From: Paenibacillus chondroitinus NBRC 15376
Lineage (GTDB): Bacteria > Bacillota > Bacilli > Paenibacillales > NBRC-103111
NCBI RefSeq assembly: GCF_004000765.1
Contig: NZ_BILW01000025.1
Location: 1-64,000 of the forward strand
Direction of reading: 5' to 3'
DNA length: 64,000 nt
Numbering within the stretch: the first letter of the stretch is position 1; every line of letters begins with the position of its first letter. Shown in pieces: positions 35,068-43,890 of the stretch. Under the pieces are notes generated by a model. It saw only the letters and a list, made by a program, of their open reading frames with translations. It was not told where the DNA came from and ran no database searches. Position numbers and translations under genes: made by a program.

Positions 35068-36210
35068 GTGAGGATTGCTTTGGTTTGTACGGAAATGCTA
35101 ACCGTTCCTTCTATTCGGGGAGGAGCTATTCAGATTTTCATCGATGGCGTGATTCCCTATTTAAGCGAGAGCCATGAAATAACGGTATTTTGCATAAAAG
35201 ATAATGACCTTCGTGACCGGGAGGTAGTAAAAGGTGTGACCTATATCCGGGTGCCGAAAAATGATTATCAAATAAACGTCGCCAACGAGTTGAAAAAGTT
35301 GAAGGCCAGTAATCGGACATTTGATGTTATCCATGTGTTTAACCGTCCCATGTATGTCCCTATTATCAAGCAGGCTATGCCTGAGAGCCGGGTTGTTTTG
35401 AGCTGTCATAATGAGATGTTTCGCCAACAGAAACTGCCGGATGACAAGGGTCGCCATGTGGTGAAAATAACCCACAACATCATGTCTATCTCCAATTACA
35501 TTGGAAAAACGATCGTGGATCGTTTCCCTGAAGCTGCAAGTAAAGTGAAGACGGTGTACTCTGGTATCAATCTGGATCAGTACAAACCCATATGGCGAGA
35601 GGATGCTCAGGCCGAAAGAAAGGCATTGCGCAAAAAATACGGCGTCGAAAATAAAAAGGTTGTGTTATTCGTTGGACGGCTGTCCGCCAATAAAGGGGCA
35701 GATGTTCTGCTGCAGGCCATGCAGCGGGTCGTCCAAAAACATAATGACGCCGTGCTGGTCATCGTCGGAAGCAAATGGTTCAGCGATAACCGTGTAGACG
35801 ATTATATCTCGAATTTGCGAAGGCTTGGCGATTCGCTGGGGAAAGACAGAGTTGTGTTCACGAACTTTGTGCCTCCCAGCAAGATTCCCTCGATTTACCT
35901 GCTCGGGGATGTGTTCGTCTGCAGTTCCCAGTGGCAGGAGCCGCTGGCCAGAGTGCACTATGAGGCCATGGGGGCGGGCCTCCCGATCATTACGACGAAT
36001 CGCGGGGGCAATGCCGAGATCATTTCAAACCATAAGAACGGTATCGTCATAAGCGCCTATACCGATCCATGGGCATTCGCGAACTCGATCAGCCACATTT
36101 TCACGAATCCTTCGAAAGCGAATGAATTAGGTCGTGCTGGCCGCAAATTTGTGGAGGGCAACTATGGGTTTCAGCATGTTGCCAAGCGATTGCAAGAGCT
36201 GTATGTGTGA
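35068..36210 (+). CDS. cotSA: Spore coat glycosyltransferase CotSA
   Basis: A 380-residue GT4 enzyme very like Bacillus CotSA in VPSIRGGAIQIFIDG, HVFNRP, SCHNEMF, VKTVYSGINLD, VLFVGRLSANKG and the run CSSQWQEPLARVHYEAMGAG. I prefer GTG 35068, 8 nt after GGAG; GTG 35059 in the same frame would overlap the previous stop. It is a close paralogue of the gene at 46794. CotSA belongs to the coat of Bacillus spores and is soluble in the mother cell; the donor sugar is not established. A hairpin terminator follows. Confidence 0.88.
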   Translation: MRIALVCTEMLTVPSIRGGAIQIFIDGVIPYLSESHEITVFCIKDNDLRDREVVKGVTYIRVPKNDYQINVANELKKLKASNRTFDVIHVFNRPMYVPIIKQAMPESRVVLSCHNEMFRQQKLPDDKGRHVVKITHNIMSISNYIGKTIVDRFPEAASKVKTVYSGINLDQYKPIWREDAQAERKALRKKYGVENKKVVLFVGRLSANKGADVLLQAMQRVVQKHNDAVLVIVGSKWFSDNRVDDYISNLRRLGDSLGKDRVVFTNFVPPSKIPSIYLLGDVFVCSSQWQEPLARVHYEAMGAGLPIITTNRGGNAEIISNHKNGIVISAYTDPWAFANSISHIFTNPSKANELGRAGRKFVEGNYGFQHVAKRLQELYV

Positions 36211-36232
36211 GGGTACGACAGCGGGGAGTGGG

Positions 36233-36259
36233 AAGGCCAACTTTACGGTTGGCCTTTTT
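36233..36259 (+). terminator. Terminator of the cotSA unit
   Basis: AAGGCCAAC and GGTTGGCCTT form the stem, followed by TTT. A near-copy with the same downstream GGGTT-TGGGGCGG context is at 36828-36855. Confidence 0.85.
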
Positions 36260-36417
36260 GGGTTGTGGGGCGGCTCCGCGTTAGGGGCTGCCGCCAACGG
36301 TTGGGTAGGGCGGAGCCGGTGGGGCCAGAGCAAGGGCAGGGGCTGGAGCTGGGACCGGGGCGGGAGGAGGACCAGAACCCGGACCAGGACCAGAACCCGA
36401 GTTTGCCGCCCGGCTGA

Positions 36418-36596
36418 GGGGAACCACAGGCCGCTATTTCGGCGAAATAGACCGTTTTCGCACGGAAGGGGAACTAGGGTTCCTTATTTCAACGGATTTG
36501 GCTGAAATTCCGCCCAAATCGTTGAAATAAGTCCCAATAGTTCCCCAAGAATGTGAAAACGGTCCGAAACGCAGAAATAGTGCCCTCAGGTTCCTC
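36418..36596. repeat. Four-arm palindromic intergenic element, GGGAACTA type, copy 3
   Basis: The outer arms are 36418-36440 and 36574-36596. The inner arms are 36468-36494 and 36520-36546, with a middle pair at 36446-36462 and 36552-36566. Almost the whole 179 nt can fold as one long imperfect hairpin. It sits in the 752-bp gap 36211-36962, which also holds a GC-rich low-complexity stretch at 36310-36410 and no gene that I can support. Confidence 0.75.
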
Positions 36597-36827
36597 TATG
36601 TGCTGAAAGGCGAGCATTCACTGATGCGCCTCAGCTAAAGTAGCTGGAAAAACTACCTTTAATCTTCCTGCTCAGTGGCAGGGAACGAAATAACGGTAGA
36701 AACCACAGCTAAATTGCCGATAGGAGGCGAGAATTGGGCATACTCAGCTACTTAGGAAAAAGTGGAACAATTGCAGCAAATAGCAGGAGAAATCGGCGTT
36801 ATCTACAAGTAGCATGTGCTATGTACG

Positions 36828-36855
36828 AAGGCCAACCGCAAGGTTGGCCTTTTTA
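36828..36855 (+). terminator. Second copy of the GGCCAAC hairpin
   Basis: AAGGCCAACC and GGTTGGCCTT pair around GCAA, followed by TTT. It repeats the hairpin at 36233 and its downstream context, bracketing the palindromic element. It faces the minus-strand operon end. Confidence 0.7.
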
Positions 36856-36962
36856 AGGGTTTGGGGCGGTTGAGGGCGACTGCGAAACGGCTGCGAGGAG
36901 CAGCGTGTGGCGGTGCTTAGTCGCCCGCTCTGCGCCGTCGTTTCCGCCAACGGCCAAGCCGC

Positions 36963-37931
36963 TTAAGACAACGACTCCTCCTCCAGCCACTGCACGAAGC
37001 GCGCAATGCCAACCTCCAAGCTCGTCGATGGCGTGTAGCCGAGTAGTGTGCGCGCTTTCTCGAAATTGGCCCATGTTCGCGGGACATCGCCGATCTGCAT
37101 CGGCTTCCAGTGGATGATTGCTTTCTTGTTCATCGCATTCTCCAACACGGTGACAAGGTCCAGTAAACTGGTCGGGTGGTCGTTCCCGAGGTTAAACACT
37201 TCGTAGCCGGGATGGTCGAAGTCGATGGATTTACGGATGCCGGCAACGATATCGGCTACATACGTATAATCGCGACTGGTCGTGCCGTCTCCGAACAGAG
37301 AAAGCGGTTCGCCTTTTGCGATTTTTTTGGCGAACAGATGAATAGCCAGATCCGGCCGCTGCCGGGGACCGAATACGGTGAAGAAGCGCAGAGCGACAAT
37401 AGGCAAGCCGAAGCAATGGCTGTAGCTGCGGCACAGCGCTTCGCCTGAAGCTTTGGTGGCGCCGTATGGCGAGGCGATGAGCAGGGTAGGGTCCGTTTCC
37501 GAGAACGGCACCTTGTCATTCAAGCCGTACACTGAGCTGGACGATCCAAAAACAAACTTGGAAACGCCGTATTTGACGGCAGCATCCAGCAGATTGACCG
37601 TGCCCGCAAGATTGACGTCGACGTAGGTGCTCGGAATTTCGAGGGATGGCCGGACCCCGGCTTTGGCGGCCAGATGGACGACGGCGTCCGGTTTCCAAGC
37701 GCTGAAGATGCGGTCCATACCGGCTCTGTCGCGAATGTCGGCTTCGATTAGTTCATATTTAGGTGAACGCAAGTGATTCTGAATGTTGTTCTCTTTCACT
37801 TTGCGCTCATAGTAGTCGTCAAAGTTATCGATCACAAGCACTTCGTAATTATCGTCCAAGAGAAGAGAGTCCACCAGGTGGCTTCCGATGAATCCCGCCC
37901 CCCCGGTAACCAGAATTTTTTGTTTCATCAT
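36963..37931 (-). CDS. NAD-dependent epimerase, UDP-glucuronate 4-epimerase-like
   Basis: A 322-residue short-chain epimerase. The NAD site GGAGFIGSHLVD is near residues 10-21, the catalytic SSSSVYG and YGATKASGE supply Ser and Tyr-x3-Lys, and NFDDYYERKVKENN with GVRPSLEIPSTYVDVN is the pattern of UDP-glucuronate 4-epimerases. It would convert UDP-glucuronate, made by the dehydrogenase at 42522, to UDP-galacturonate. It is the last gene of a six-gene minus-strand operon (42261 to 36963). AAGGAGG precedes the ATG. UDP-glucose or GalNAc epimerase activity remains possible. Confidence 0.82.
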   Translation of the reverse strand: MMKQKILVTGGAGFIGSHLVDSLLLDDNYEVLVIDNFDDYYERKVKENNIQNHLRSPKYELIEADIRDRAGMDRIFSAWKPDAVVHLAAKAGVRPSLEIPSTYVDVNLAGTVNLLDAAVKYGVSKFVFGSSSSVYGLNDKVPFSETDPTLLIASPYGATKASGEALCRSYSHCFGLPIVALRFFTVFGPRQRPDLAIHLFAKKIAKGEPLSLFGDGTTSRDYTYVADIVAGIRKSIDFDHPGYEVFNLGNDHPTSLLDLVTVLENAMNKKAIIHWKPMQIGDVPRTWANFEKARTLLGYTPSTSLEVGIARFVQWLEEESLS

Positions 37932-37953
37932 GGTTTCCTCCTTGGCTGCTTGA

Positions 37954-38724
37954 TCATAATGCGCTTATCCAAGCGCGGACAGAATCGTCTTTGACGGGAT
38001 GGGCAAACATGACTTCCGACTTCTGTGAAGCCGCTTGAATTTCTTGCAAGGAAATATTCGGCCGATAGCGGAAGCACTGTCTGATTTTGCTGGGATATTC
38101 TTGGCATCTGGCTCCACACTGCATGGCTAACGTCATGTACAGGATTTCTCCCAGCGCAAAAACATCCGTTTTAGCAAGAATTTGCTCAAACAAAGGTTTG
38201 TTCACTCTGGCCAGCATCTTCTTCACAAGGCTATGCCGGTAAACCTGCATCGGGTTGAACGTGCCGTAGAAGTGATTGCTTTGGAAAAACGGCTGCCAAA
38301 GTCCCCACTCCTTCCACATGCCAAGCGCCGTTGTCCAATTGCTTTTGTGAGGCGTCTTCTCTGTTTTGAGAGCCTCTACTAAACAATCGTAGTCCTCCAT
38401 GTGATTGCTCAGGAACGACTCAAATCCGCCGTGAATGAACATCACGTCATATTCGGTATACACCAAATATTCGTAGGGAATTCGCATATCTTCCAGCCAT
38501 CTCATGACGTCGTAGAAGAATCTCCCAGTCCGTCCTCTGCGCAAGGGTCTGCTGTACGGACAATAGAGGATGTGCTCGCTCTGGCAGACCTCTTTGCCGA
38601 AATTCCTGTCTGTGCCGCCATTATAAAGCACGATAAAAGCATTCGGGTTATACTTCCGAAGGTTTCTAATTTGTTGGCGAAGCGCAGGTTCGTTCTCGTG
38701 GGCTAATAGAGCGAAACAAATCAT
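37954..38724 (-). CDS. Putative glycosyltransferase, ALLAH/YNGG family, member A
   Basis: A 256-residue soluble protein of a family I cannot name. ATG 38724 is chosen because GGAGG lies 7 nt before it; the frame extends further without a site. Conserved blocks are FALLAHENE, VLYNGGTDRNFGK, YCPYSRPLRRGRTGRFFYDVMRWLE, YTEYDVMFIHGGFE, MWKEWGLW, GTFNPMQVYRHSLVKKML, LGEILYMTLA and FAHPVKD. The EYDVMF acidic block followed by a nucleotide-like GGF, and the enzymes around it, suggest a GT-A-type glycosyltransferase. It is next to two paralogues in the same operon. Confidence 0.6.
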   Translation of the reverse strand: MICFALLAHENEPALRQQIRNLRKYNPNAFIVLYNGGTDRNFGKEVCQSEHILYCPYSRPLRRGRTGRFFYDVMRWLEDMRIPYEYLVYTEYDVMFIHGGFESFLSNHMEDYDCLVEALKTEKTPHKSNWTTALGMWKEWGLWQPFFQSNHFYGTFNPMQVYRHSLVKKMLARVNKPLFEQILAKTDVFALGEILYMTLAMQCGARCQEYPSKIRQCFRYRPNISLQEIQAASQKSEVMFAHPVKDDSVRAWISAL

Positions 38725-38737
38725 GCGGCTTCCTCCT

Positions 38738-39517
38738 TTATTTTTTAAGGTTGAAAATCCAATCGCGAACATCAGCGTCCTTGACCGGATGGACGAACAT
38801 GACCTCAGACCGCTGACTGGCCTCTTTGGCGTCGTCCAGACGAATGCGATGGTACACGCGAAGGTAATCTACACTCGGTTTAGGGTAAGCTTTTAAGCGT
38901 CCGCCGCATTTTTTGGCCAGCGTAATATAGAGCATCTCGCCTAAGGCGTATACGTTCGTAGCGCTAAACAACTGTTCCAGCATAGGCGTATCAATGATAG
39001 CCAACATCCGCTTCAGGATGGAACGCCTATACACTTGCATCGGATTAAAGGTCCCATAGAAATCGTCCGTCTGGAAGAACGGCTTCCAGCGGTGCCATTC
39101 CTTCCACATCGTTTTGCCGGGAATCCACCAATTGCGCTTGCGGTCCTTCTCATGGCGGATTAATTTCACCAGAGCGTCGTGGTCTCTAAGCTCATTCTCG
39201 ACCATACGTTCAAATCCGTGATTGACGAACATCACATCATATTCGGTGTAGACTAAGTAATCGTAGTTGACGTTCTTCTCCTCTAGCCATCTCATGACAT
39301 CATAATAGAAACGCCCCGTCTTCCCCTTCTGCAAAGGCCTGCTGTACGGGCAGTACATAACTTTCATTTTTTTGCAAAGGGCTTTGCCGAAGTTTGCATC
39401 CGGTCCGCCGTTGTACAAAACAATGAGTACGTTATTCGGGTTATATCTGCGAATGTTACGGATTTGTTTGTAGAGGGCGTTTTCATCAGCATGCGCTAAT
39501 AGTGCAAAACAGAGCAT
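38738..39517 (-). CDS. Putative glycosyltransferase, ALLAH/YNGG family, member B
   Basis: A 259-residue paralogue of the gene after it, with the same blocks: FALLAHADEN, VLYNGGPDANFGK, YCPYSRPLQKGKTGRFYYDVMRWLE, YTEYDVMFVNHGFE, MWKEWHRWKPFFQ, FNPMQVYRRSILKRML and FVHPVKDADVRDWIFN. There is no signal peptide and no membrane segment. Gaps of 13 and 11 nt to the neighbouring paralogues suggest tandem duplication and coupled translation. The function is inferred as glycosyl transfer from context and the acidic motif, not from a known relative. Confidence 0.6.
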   Translation of the reverse strand: MLCFALLAHADENALYKQIRNIRRYNPNNVLIVLYNGGPDANFGKALCKKMKVMYCPYSRPLQKGKTGRFYYDVMRWLEEKNVNYDYLVYTEYDVMFVNHGFERMVENELRDHDALVKLIRHEKDRKRNWWIPGKTMWKEWHRWKPFFQTDDFYGTFNPMQVYRRSILKRMLAIIDTPMLEQLFSATNVYALGEMLYITLAKKCGGRLKAYPKPSVDYLRVYHRIRLDDAKEASQRSEVMFVHPVKDADVRDWIFNLKK

Positions 39518-39528
39518 GTTCCAGCCTC

Positions 39529-40305
39529 CTAGGGTTGATTAAAAATCCAATCACGAACTTCAGCGTCTTTCACGGGATGAACGAACATAACGTCAGACCG
39601 GCTTTTAGCCTCTTTGATTTCTTTCCGTGTAATGGCGGGGCGGAATCGTAGAAACCGTTTGGTGTTATCCCCGTAAATTTTACATTTGCCACCGTATTTT
39701 TTGGCTAATGTAATGTATAACATTTCACCTAGACAAGGGATATTCGACGTATCAAACAGATGCTCCAGGCGCTTCTTATTCAGTCCTCCAAGCATCTTCT
39801 TAATGATGCCATGACGGAAGACGGACATCGGGGAGGAGGTGCGGTAGAAGGCATCGGACTCGAAAATCGACTTCCACCGTTCCCAGTCCTTCCACATGTC
39901 TCTGGCAGGAGGCCACGAGGCATTCTTCGGATCGACTTCTTTGCGGAGTATTTTAACCAAGCAGTCGAAGCCATCCATTTTACTTAACAAGTACTCACGA
40001 AACCCGCCATTGACAAACATGATGTCATATTCCAAATAAACCAGGTACTCATAGGCTATTTTTTTATCCTCAAGAAACCTCATGACATCATAGAAAAACC
40101 GGCCGCTGGTACGCTGCTTCAAAGGACGGCTATAAGGACAGTACAGGACATTCTCGTCTTCGCAAACTTTTTTACCGAAATTCGTATCCTGACCGCCGTT
40201 GTAGAAGACGATTTGGACATCCTGGGGATTATATTTGCGGATATTCCGAATTTGATTACGCAATGCTTGTTCATTCTCGTGAGCTAATAAAGCCATACAG
40301 ATCAT
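39529..40305 (-). CDS. Putative glycosyltransferase, ALLAH/YNGG family, member C
   Basis: A 258-residue third tandem copy. Blocks MALLAHENE, VFYNGGQDTNFGK, YCPYSRPLKQRTSGRFFYDVMRFLE, YLEYDIMFVNGGF, MWKDWERW and FVHPVKDAEVRDWIFN are kept, but the FNPMQVYR block is altered to SSPMSVFRHGIIKKML, which may mean a different acceptor. It lies between the UDP-galactopyranose mutase and copies A and B. The three copies probably act on the same polymer at different linkages; this is an inference. Confidence 0.6.
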   Translation of the reverse strand: MICMALLAHENEQALRNQIRNIRKYNPQDVQIVFYNGGQDTNFGKKVCEDENVLYCPYSRPLKQRTSGRFFYDVMRFLEDKKIAYEYLVYLEYDIMFVNGGFREYLLSKMDGFDCLVKILRKEVDPKNASWPPARDMWKDWERWKSIFESDAFYRTSSPMSVFRHGIIKKMLGGLNKKRLEHLFDTSNIPCLGEMLYITLAKKYGGKCKIYGDNTKRFLRFRPAITRKEIKEAKSRSDVMFVHPVKDAEVRDWIFNQP

Positions 40306-40331
40306 GAATGCAGCCTCCTCTGCCTATACGC

Positions 40332-41453
40332 TTATTTCTGAATCTCGTTATGGAAAAGCGTTAACGCACGAGCGACGGCCTGATCCATATTGTAGTATTT
40401 GTAATCAGCCAATCTTCCCGCAAACAGCACGGTATCTTTGATTTTGTCAGCTTCCGCTTGATACAGCTTGTAGAGTTCTTTGTTTTCATCGCGCGGAATC
40501 GGGTAATAAGGTTCATTTTTACCTATGGTATAGGTTTCAGGGTACACGTAAGAAATGGTTGTTTTGGGAGATTGCTGGCCCGTGAGATGCTTCTGCTCCA
40601 GGACCCTTGTGTAGTCGTATTCATGCGGATAGTTGACCGTTCCGACTTCCTGATGATACTCGGTATCCAGCGTGTCAAATTCAAAGCGCATGCTGCGGTA
40701 TGGAAGCTGACCGTGCATATAGTCGAAGTACTCATCAATCGGACCTGTATAGATCATTCGTTTGTACGTTATTTCGCCGATGAGCTCTTTGTAGTCGGTG
40801 TTTAGCAGGGTTTTAATATTCGGATGATTGAGCATTTTGTTGAACATAGGCGTATAGCCGTGTTTGGGGAGTCCTTGATAGGTGTCTTGAAAATAGCGGT
40901 TATCCCGTGAGATGTAGACAGGGACTCTTGCGGTTACAGACGGAGCAAGTTGTTCCGGATCTAACTCCCAGTGCTTCAGCGTGTATTTGTAGAAAACGTT
41001 TTGATAAATAAAATCGGCCAAGTCGCTTAGTTCTCCGCTTGCGCTTTGGCGAAGCTTCAAGATCGGCACTTTGACGCCATAACCGAAGTGGTCAATCAGC
41101 AGCGCTTCCAGCTTTTCTGCATATTTGGGAGGGAACAAGGCGTAGATGGAGTTGAGATTAAAAGGGACAGGCACCTTCTTGCCGTCAATCACCACGCGCA
41201 CTTCATGAAAGTAAGGACGCCATGGGGTGAACATGGAGAGGTAATTCCAAACCATGCTCGAGTTCGTATGAAAGGTATGGGAGCCGTACTTATGAATCAG
41301 TATGCCGTGTTCGTCATAGCAGTCATAGGAGTTGCCGCCAATATGATCTCTTTTGTCGACAATCAGGACCTTCTCTCCCCGTTGGGAGGCAATTCGCTCT
41401 GCCAGCGTTGCGCCTGTAAAGCCTGCGCCAATGATTAACCAATCTGTTTTCAT
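40332..41453 (-). CDS. glf: UDP-galactopyranose mutase
   Basis: A 373-residue flavoenzyme converting UDP-galactopyranose to UDP-galactofuranose. The FAD-binding IIGAGFTGATLAERIA is at the N-terminus, with DKRDHIGGNSYD, KYGSHTFHT and the C-terminal GRLADYKYYNMDQAVARAL, the classic Glf end. It implies galactofuranose in the glycan made by this locus. It is the second gene of the minus-strand operon, after the GT8 gene. Confidence 0.95.
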   Translation of the reverse strand: MKTDWLIIGAGFTGATLAERIASQRGEKVLIVDKRDHIGGNSYDCYDEHGILIHKYGSHTFHTNSSMVWNYLSMFTPWRPYFHEVRVVIDGKKVPVPFNLNSIYALFPPKYAEKLEALLIDHFGYGVKVPILKLRQSASGELSDLADFIYQNVFYKYTLKHWELDPEQLAPSVTARVPVYISRDNRYFQDTYQGLPKHGYTPMFNKMLNHPNIKTLLNTDYKELIGEITYKRMIYTGPIDEYFDYMHGQLPYRSMRFEFDTLDTEYHQEVGTVNYPHEYDYTRVLEQKHLTGQQSPKTTISYVYPETYTIGKNEPYYPIPRDENKELYKLYQAEADKIKDTVLFAGRLADYKYYNMDQAVARALTLFHNEIQK

Positions 41454-41484
41454 TACTCGACCTCCTGAACGTTGGGTTGTGCCG

Positions 41485-42261
41485 CTAGTCTAGTTTCCAA
41501 TTGGTTTTTTTCGCATATTTGAGATACTCATCTTTAAACTTGGGATTGTGCCAGCTGTTCCACGGTTTTTTATCTGTAGTGTAATGAATGATGGCCGGAG
41601 CGAAACGCTGATGGTGGGAACGGTGCACTTGATAGTTCCATTTGGGGTCGAGCTTTAGCCACTTCTCGTGAAGAACGGCGTTTAAAGCATCCTGATCCAT
41701 GAATTTAAGCTTCTCTGGATTTTTTCTCATATAATGTAGAACTTTCTCCGAGGTTTGATTATCACGCCATTTTTTCAAGTTCAGAAGCAGCACGCCTGCG
41801 TTAAAATAGCCAAATTTTTCAGGAATGGCAAGTTCTTCGAAACGAAGCACTTTACCGGGGATCGGCACAGCGCCGAGATGGTACTTATCAATGTTGACAT
41901 CCCACAGGTTGGTAATATCCTCTTTCACAATGAGATCACAATCCAAGTAAAGCGCTTTGCGGACATCCTTCGGCAAGAGGGCTGGAATCGCAATTCGATA
42001 GTAGGTTTCTTTACTCAAATGATAACGAACGACGACATCTTGAAAGAGAGAGTCCTCTACCGTTAAAAAAGAAAGCTCCACTTGGTAGGATTTCAAGGCA
42101 TTATGAAGCTTCTGCTTGTTCTCGTTAGATATTTTGCCGTCGATCACATAGAGGGAGAGGGGCCGATTCGTTGATTTATGTTCGAATAAGGAAGTAAGCA
42201 TCACTGCCAAATGCTTCACGTACTTGTCATTGGTAGCCACGACGATATGGATTCTTTCCAA
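41485..42261 (-). CDS. GT8-family glycosyltransferase
   Basis: A 258-residue GT-A enzyme. The start is TTG 42261, because AAGGAGG lies 7 nt upstream and the protein begins with the family IHIVVATNDKYVKHLAVMLTSLFEH. A longer frame to 42372 codes an unrelated tail. The DxD motif is in ALYLDCDLIVKEDI, and the later GYFNAGVLLLNLKKWR and MDQDALNAVL blocks are typical of GT8, whose members use UDP-glucose, UDP-galactose or UDP-galacturonate. It heads the six-gene minus-strand operon and is divergent from the UDP-glucose dehydrogenase gene. Confidence 0.88.
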   Translation of the reverse strand: MERIHIVVATNDKYVKHLAVMLTSLFEHKSTNRPLSLYVIDGKISNENKQKLHNALKSYQVELSFLTVEDSLFQDVVVRYHLSKETYYRIAIPALLPKDVRKALYLDCDLIVKEDITNLWDVNIDKYHLGAVPIPGKVLRFEELAIPEKFGYFNAGVLLLNLKKWRDNQTSEKVLHYMRKNPEKLKFMDQDALNAVLHEKWLKLDPKWNYQVHRSHHQRFAPAIIHYTTDKKPWNSWHNPKFKDEYLKYAKKTNWKLD

Positions 42262-42436
42262 GCGTAATCCTCCTTCGCACACATTGGTTTTTACCCGTCT
42301 AGATATTTGTATTACCGGAGGGAAAGGGTGGTTTGTACGTTTGTCCCGAAAAGCAGAATAAAGCTTGCTCAAGTAGGTAAAAGTTGATTTTTCCTAGGGG
42401 TTAGTTATCCGTCCGAGTTTGTAATAAGACAAGGCG

Positions 42437-42444
42437 CATACACT
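42437..42444 (+). promoter_or_regulatory. Possible sigma-E-type -10 element
   Basis: CATACACT matches the mother-cell sigma-E -10 consensus and lies 78 nt before the ATG of the dehydrogenase gene. A matching -35 at the right spacing is not clear, so this is tentative. Confidence 0.25.
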
Positions 42445-42521
42445 TTAAGATGACAGTGATTAATGTCTACCCGCACCTGCGGTTAGCGTCAATGAACTCT
42501 ACACAACAAGGGAGAGCGGCC

Positions 42522-43847
42522 ATGAAGATTTGCATGATTGGAACTGGTTATGTAGGACTCGTGGTTGGGGCATGTTTGGCGGAAATGGGGCATGAAGTCA
42601 TTTGCGTGGATAATAATCCAGCCAAAATATCCGCATTGCTGAACGGTCAATTGCCCATTTACGAACCTGGATTGGAACGGCTGGTTGAACGAAATGTGCT
42701 AGAGAGTCGGTTAAGCTTTTCACTGGATATCAGCGAATCTGTTGCACAGAGCCAATTCATTTTCATCGCTGTAGGAACTCCGCCGGCTGAAGACGGGTCT
42801 GCTGATCTTACTTATGTGATGAAGGCCGTCGAGCAGATTGGTGCAAGTATCCGGGATTATGCCATTGTGATTACGAAATCAACGGTTCCAATCGGCAGCA
42901 GCGAGCGCATACGAGGCATCATTGAAGAGCAGTTGAAGAACCGAGGGCTCACGGACTTGGAATTCGATATTGTTTCGAATCCGGAATTTTTAAGAGAAGG
43001 CGCTGCCGTCAATGATTTCTTGAACCCTAACCGAATTGTTGTCGGGAGCAGCAACCCCAGAGCACTGGCTTATATGGAGAAGCTGTATTTGCCGCTTACG
43101 AGCAAAGGATTTCCTATCGTCCACATGGATATTGCCTCTGCTGAGCTTGCCAAATACGCTTCCAACGCGATGTTGGCCACACGGATAAGTTTTATGAATG
43201 AAATGGCTGGAATCTGTGAAGCTGTCGGTGCCGATATTGAACGGGTTCGTCAAGGGATGGAGCTCGATCATCGGATTGGCAGTTACTTTTTATCTGCTGG
43301 GGTCGGTTATGGCGGCTCTTGTTTCCCTAAGGATGTACGGGCTATTATCCAAAGCGCCACAGAGCGTAACATTCCAACGCACATCTTGGAAGCTGTCGAT
43401 AAAGTGAACCATAAGCAGAAGCAAAAGTTGTTTGAGATGGTGGTAGGCCATTTCGGTGAAGATTTGAAGGGACTTCGGCTTGCCGTGTGGGGATTATCCT
43501 TTAAACCGGAAACCGATGATATTCGGGAAGCACCGTCCATCGAGACCATTGAACAGTTAAGGAAACGCGGGGTTCAGATTCACGTTCATGACCCGGTCGC
43601 CCTGCAGAATGCGTACCAGGCTTTAGGCGAAGAGAATATCAAGTATTTCACAGGGCCCTATCAAGCTCTTATGGATGCGGATGCGCTGTTGATATTTACG
43701 GAGTGGAAGCAGTATCGGTCGGCGGACCTTGGCCGTATCAAGAGCTTGCTGAAGCAGCCGGTACTTTTTGACGGAAGGAATTTATTCAATCCCTACATGA
43801 TGAAAGAAGAGGGATTCGTCTATCAAAGCATTGGTAGGATGAAGTGA
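42522..43847 (+). CDS. ugd: UDP-glucose 6-dehydrogenase
   Basis: A 441-residue enzyme oxidising UDP-glucose to UDP-glucuronate. It has MKICMIGTGYVGLVVGACLAEMGHEV at the start, the active-site Cys in GYGGSCFPKD and the C-terminal GLSFKPETDDIREAPS segment. I start at ATG 42522, behind AAGGGAGAG; an upstream ATG at 42450 has no ribosome site. It is the first gene of a plus-strand operon continuing with the pyrophosphorylase that makes its substrate. With the epimerase at 36963 it predicts acidic sugars in the glycan. Confidence 0.95.
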   Translation: MKICMIGTGYVGLVVGACLAEMGHEVICVDNNPAKISALLNGQLPIYEPGLERLVERNVLESRLSFSLDISESVAQSQFIFIAVGTPPAEDGSADLTYVMKAVEQIGASIRDYAIVITKSTVPIGSSERIRGIIEEQLKNRGLTDLEFDIVSNPEFLREGAAVNDFLNPNRIVVGSSNPRALAYMEKLYLPLTSKGFPIVHMDIASAELAKYASNAMLATRISFMNEMAGICEAVGADIERVRQGMELDHRIGSYFLSAGVGYGGSCFPKDVRAIIQSATERNIPTHILEAVDKVNHKQKQKLFEMVVGHFGEDLKGLRLAVWGLSFKPETDDIREAPSIETIEQLRKRGVQIHVHDPVALQNAYQALGEENIKYFTGPYQALMDADALLIFTEWKQYRSADLGRIKSLLKQPVLFDGRNLFNPYMMKEEGFVYQSIGRMK

Positions 43848-43890
43848 TCGTTCATCCTATCCCAATTTATACAGAAGGATGATGATCATT

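Noticed and set aside
36310-36410. Arg/Thr-rich frame in the GC-rich gap near 36300-36500
   Set aside because: It is low-complexity sequence with no ribosome site. It overlaps the palindromic element, so I do not consider it a gene.
42262-42372. N-terminal extension of the GT8 protein up to 42372
   Set aside because: The GT8 fold starts at the TTG at 42261, with a consensus ribosome site just before it. The extension has no site and no similarity to the family.
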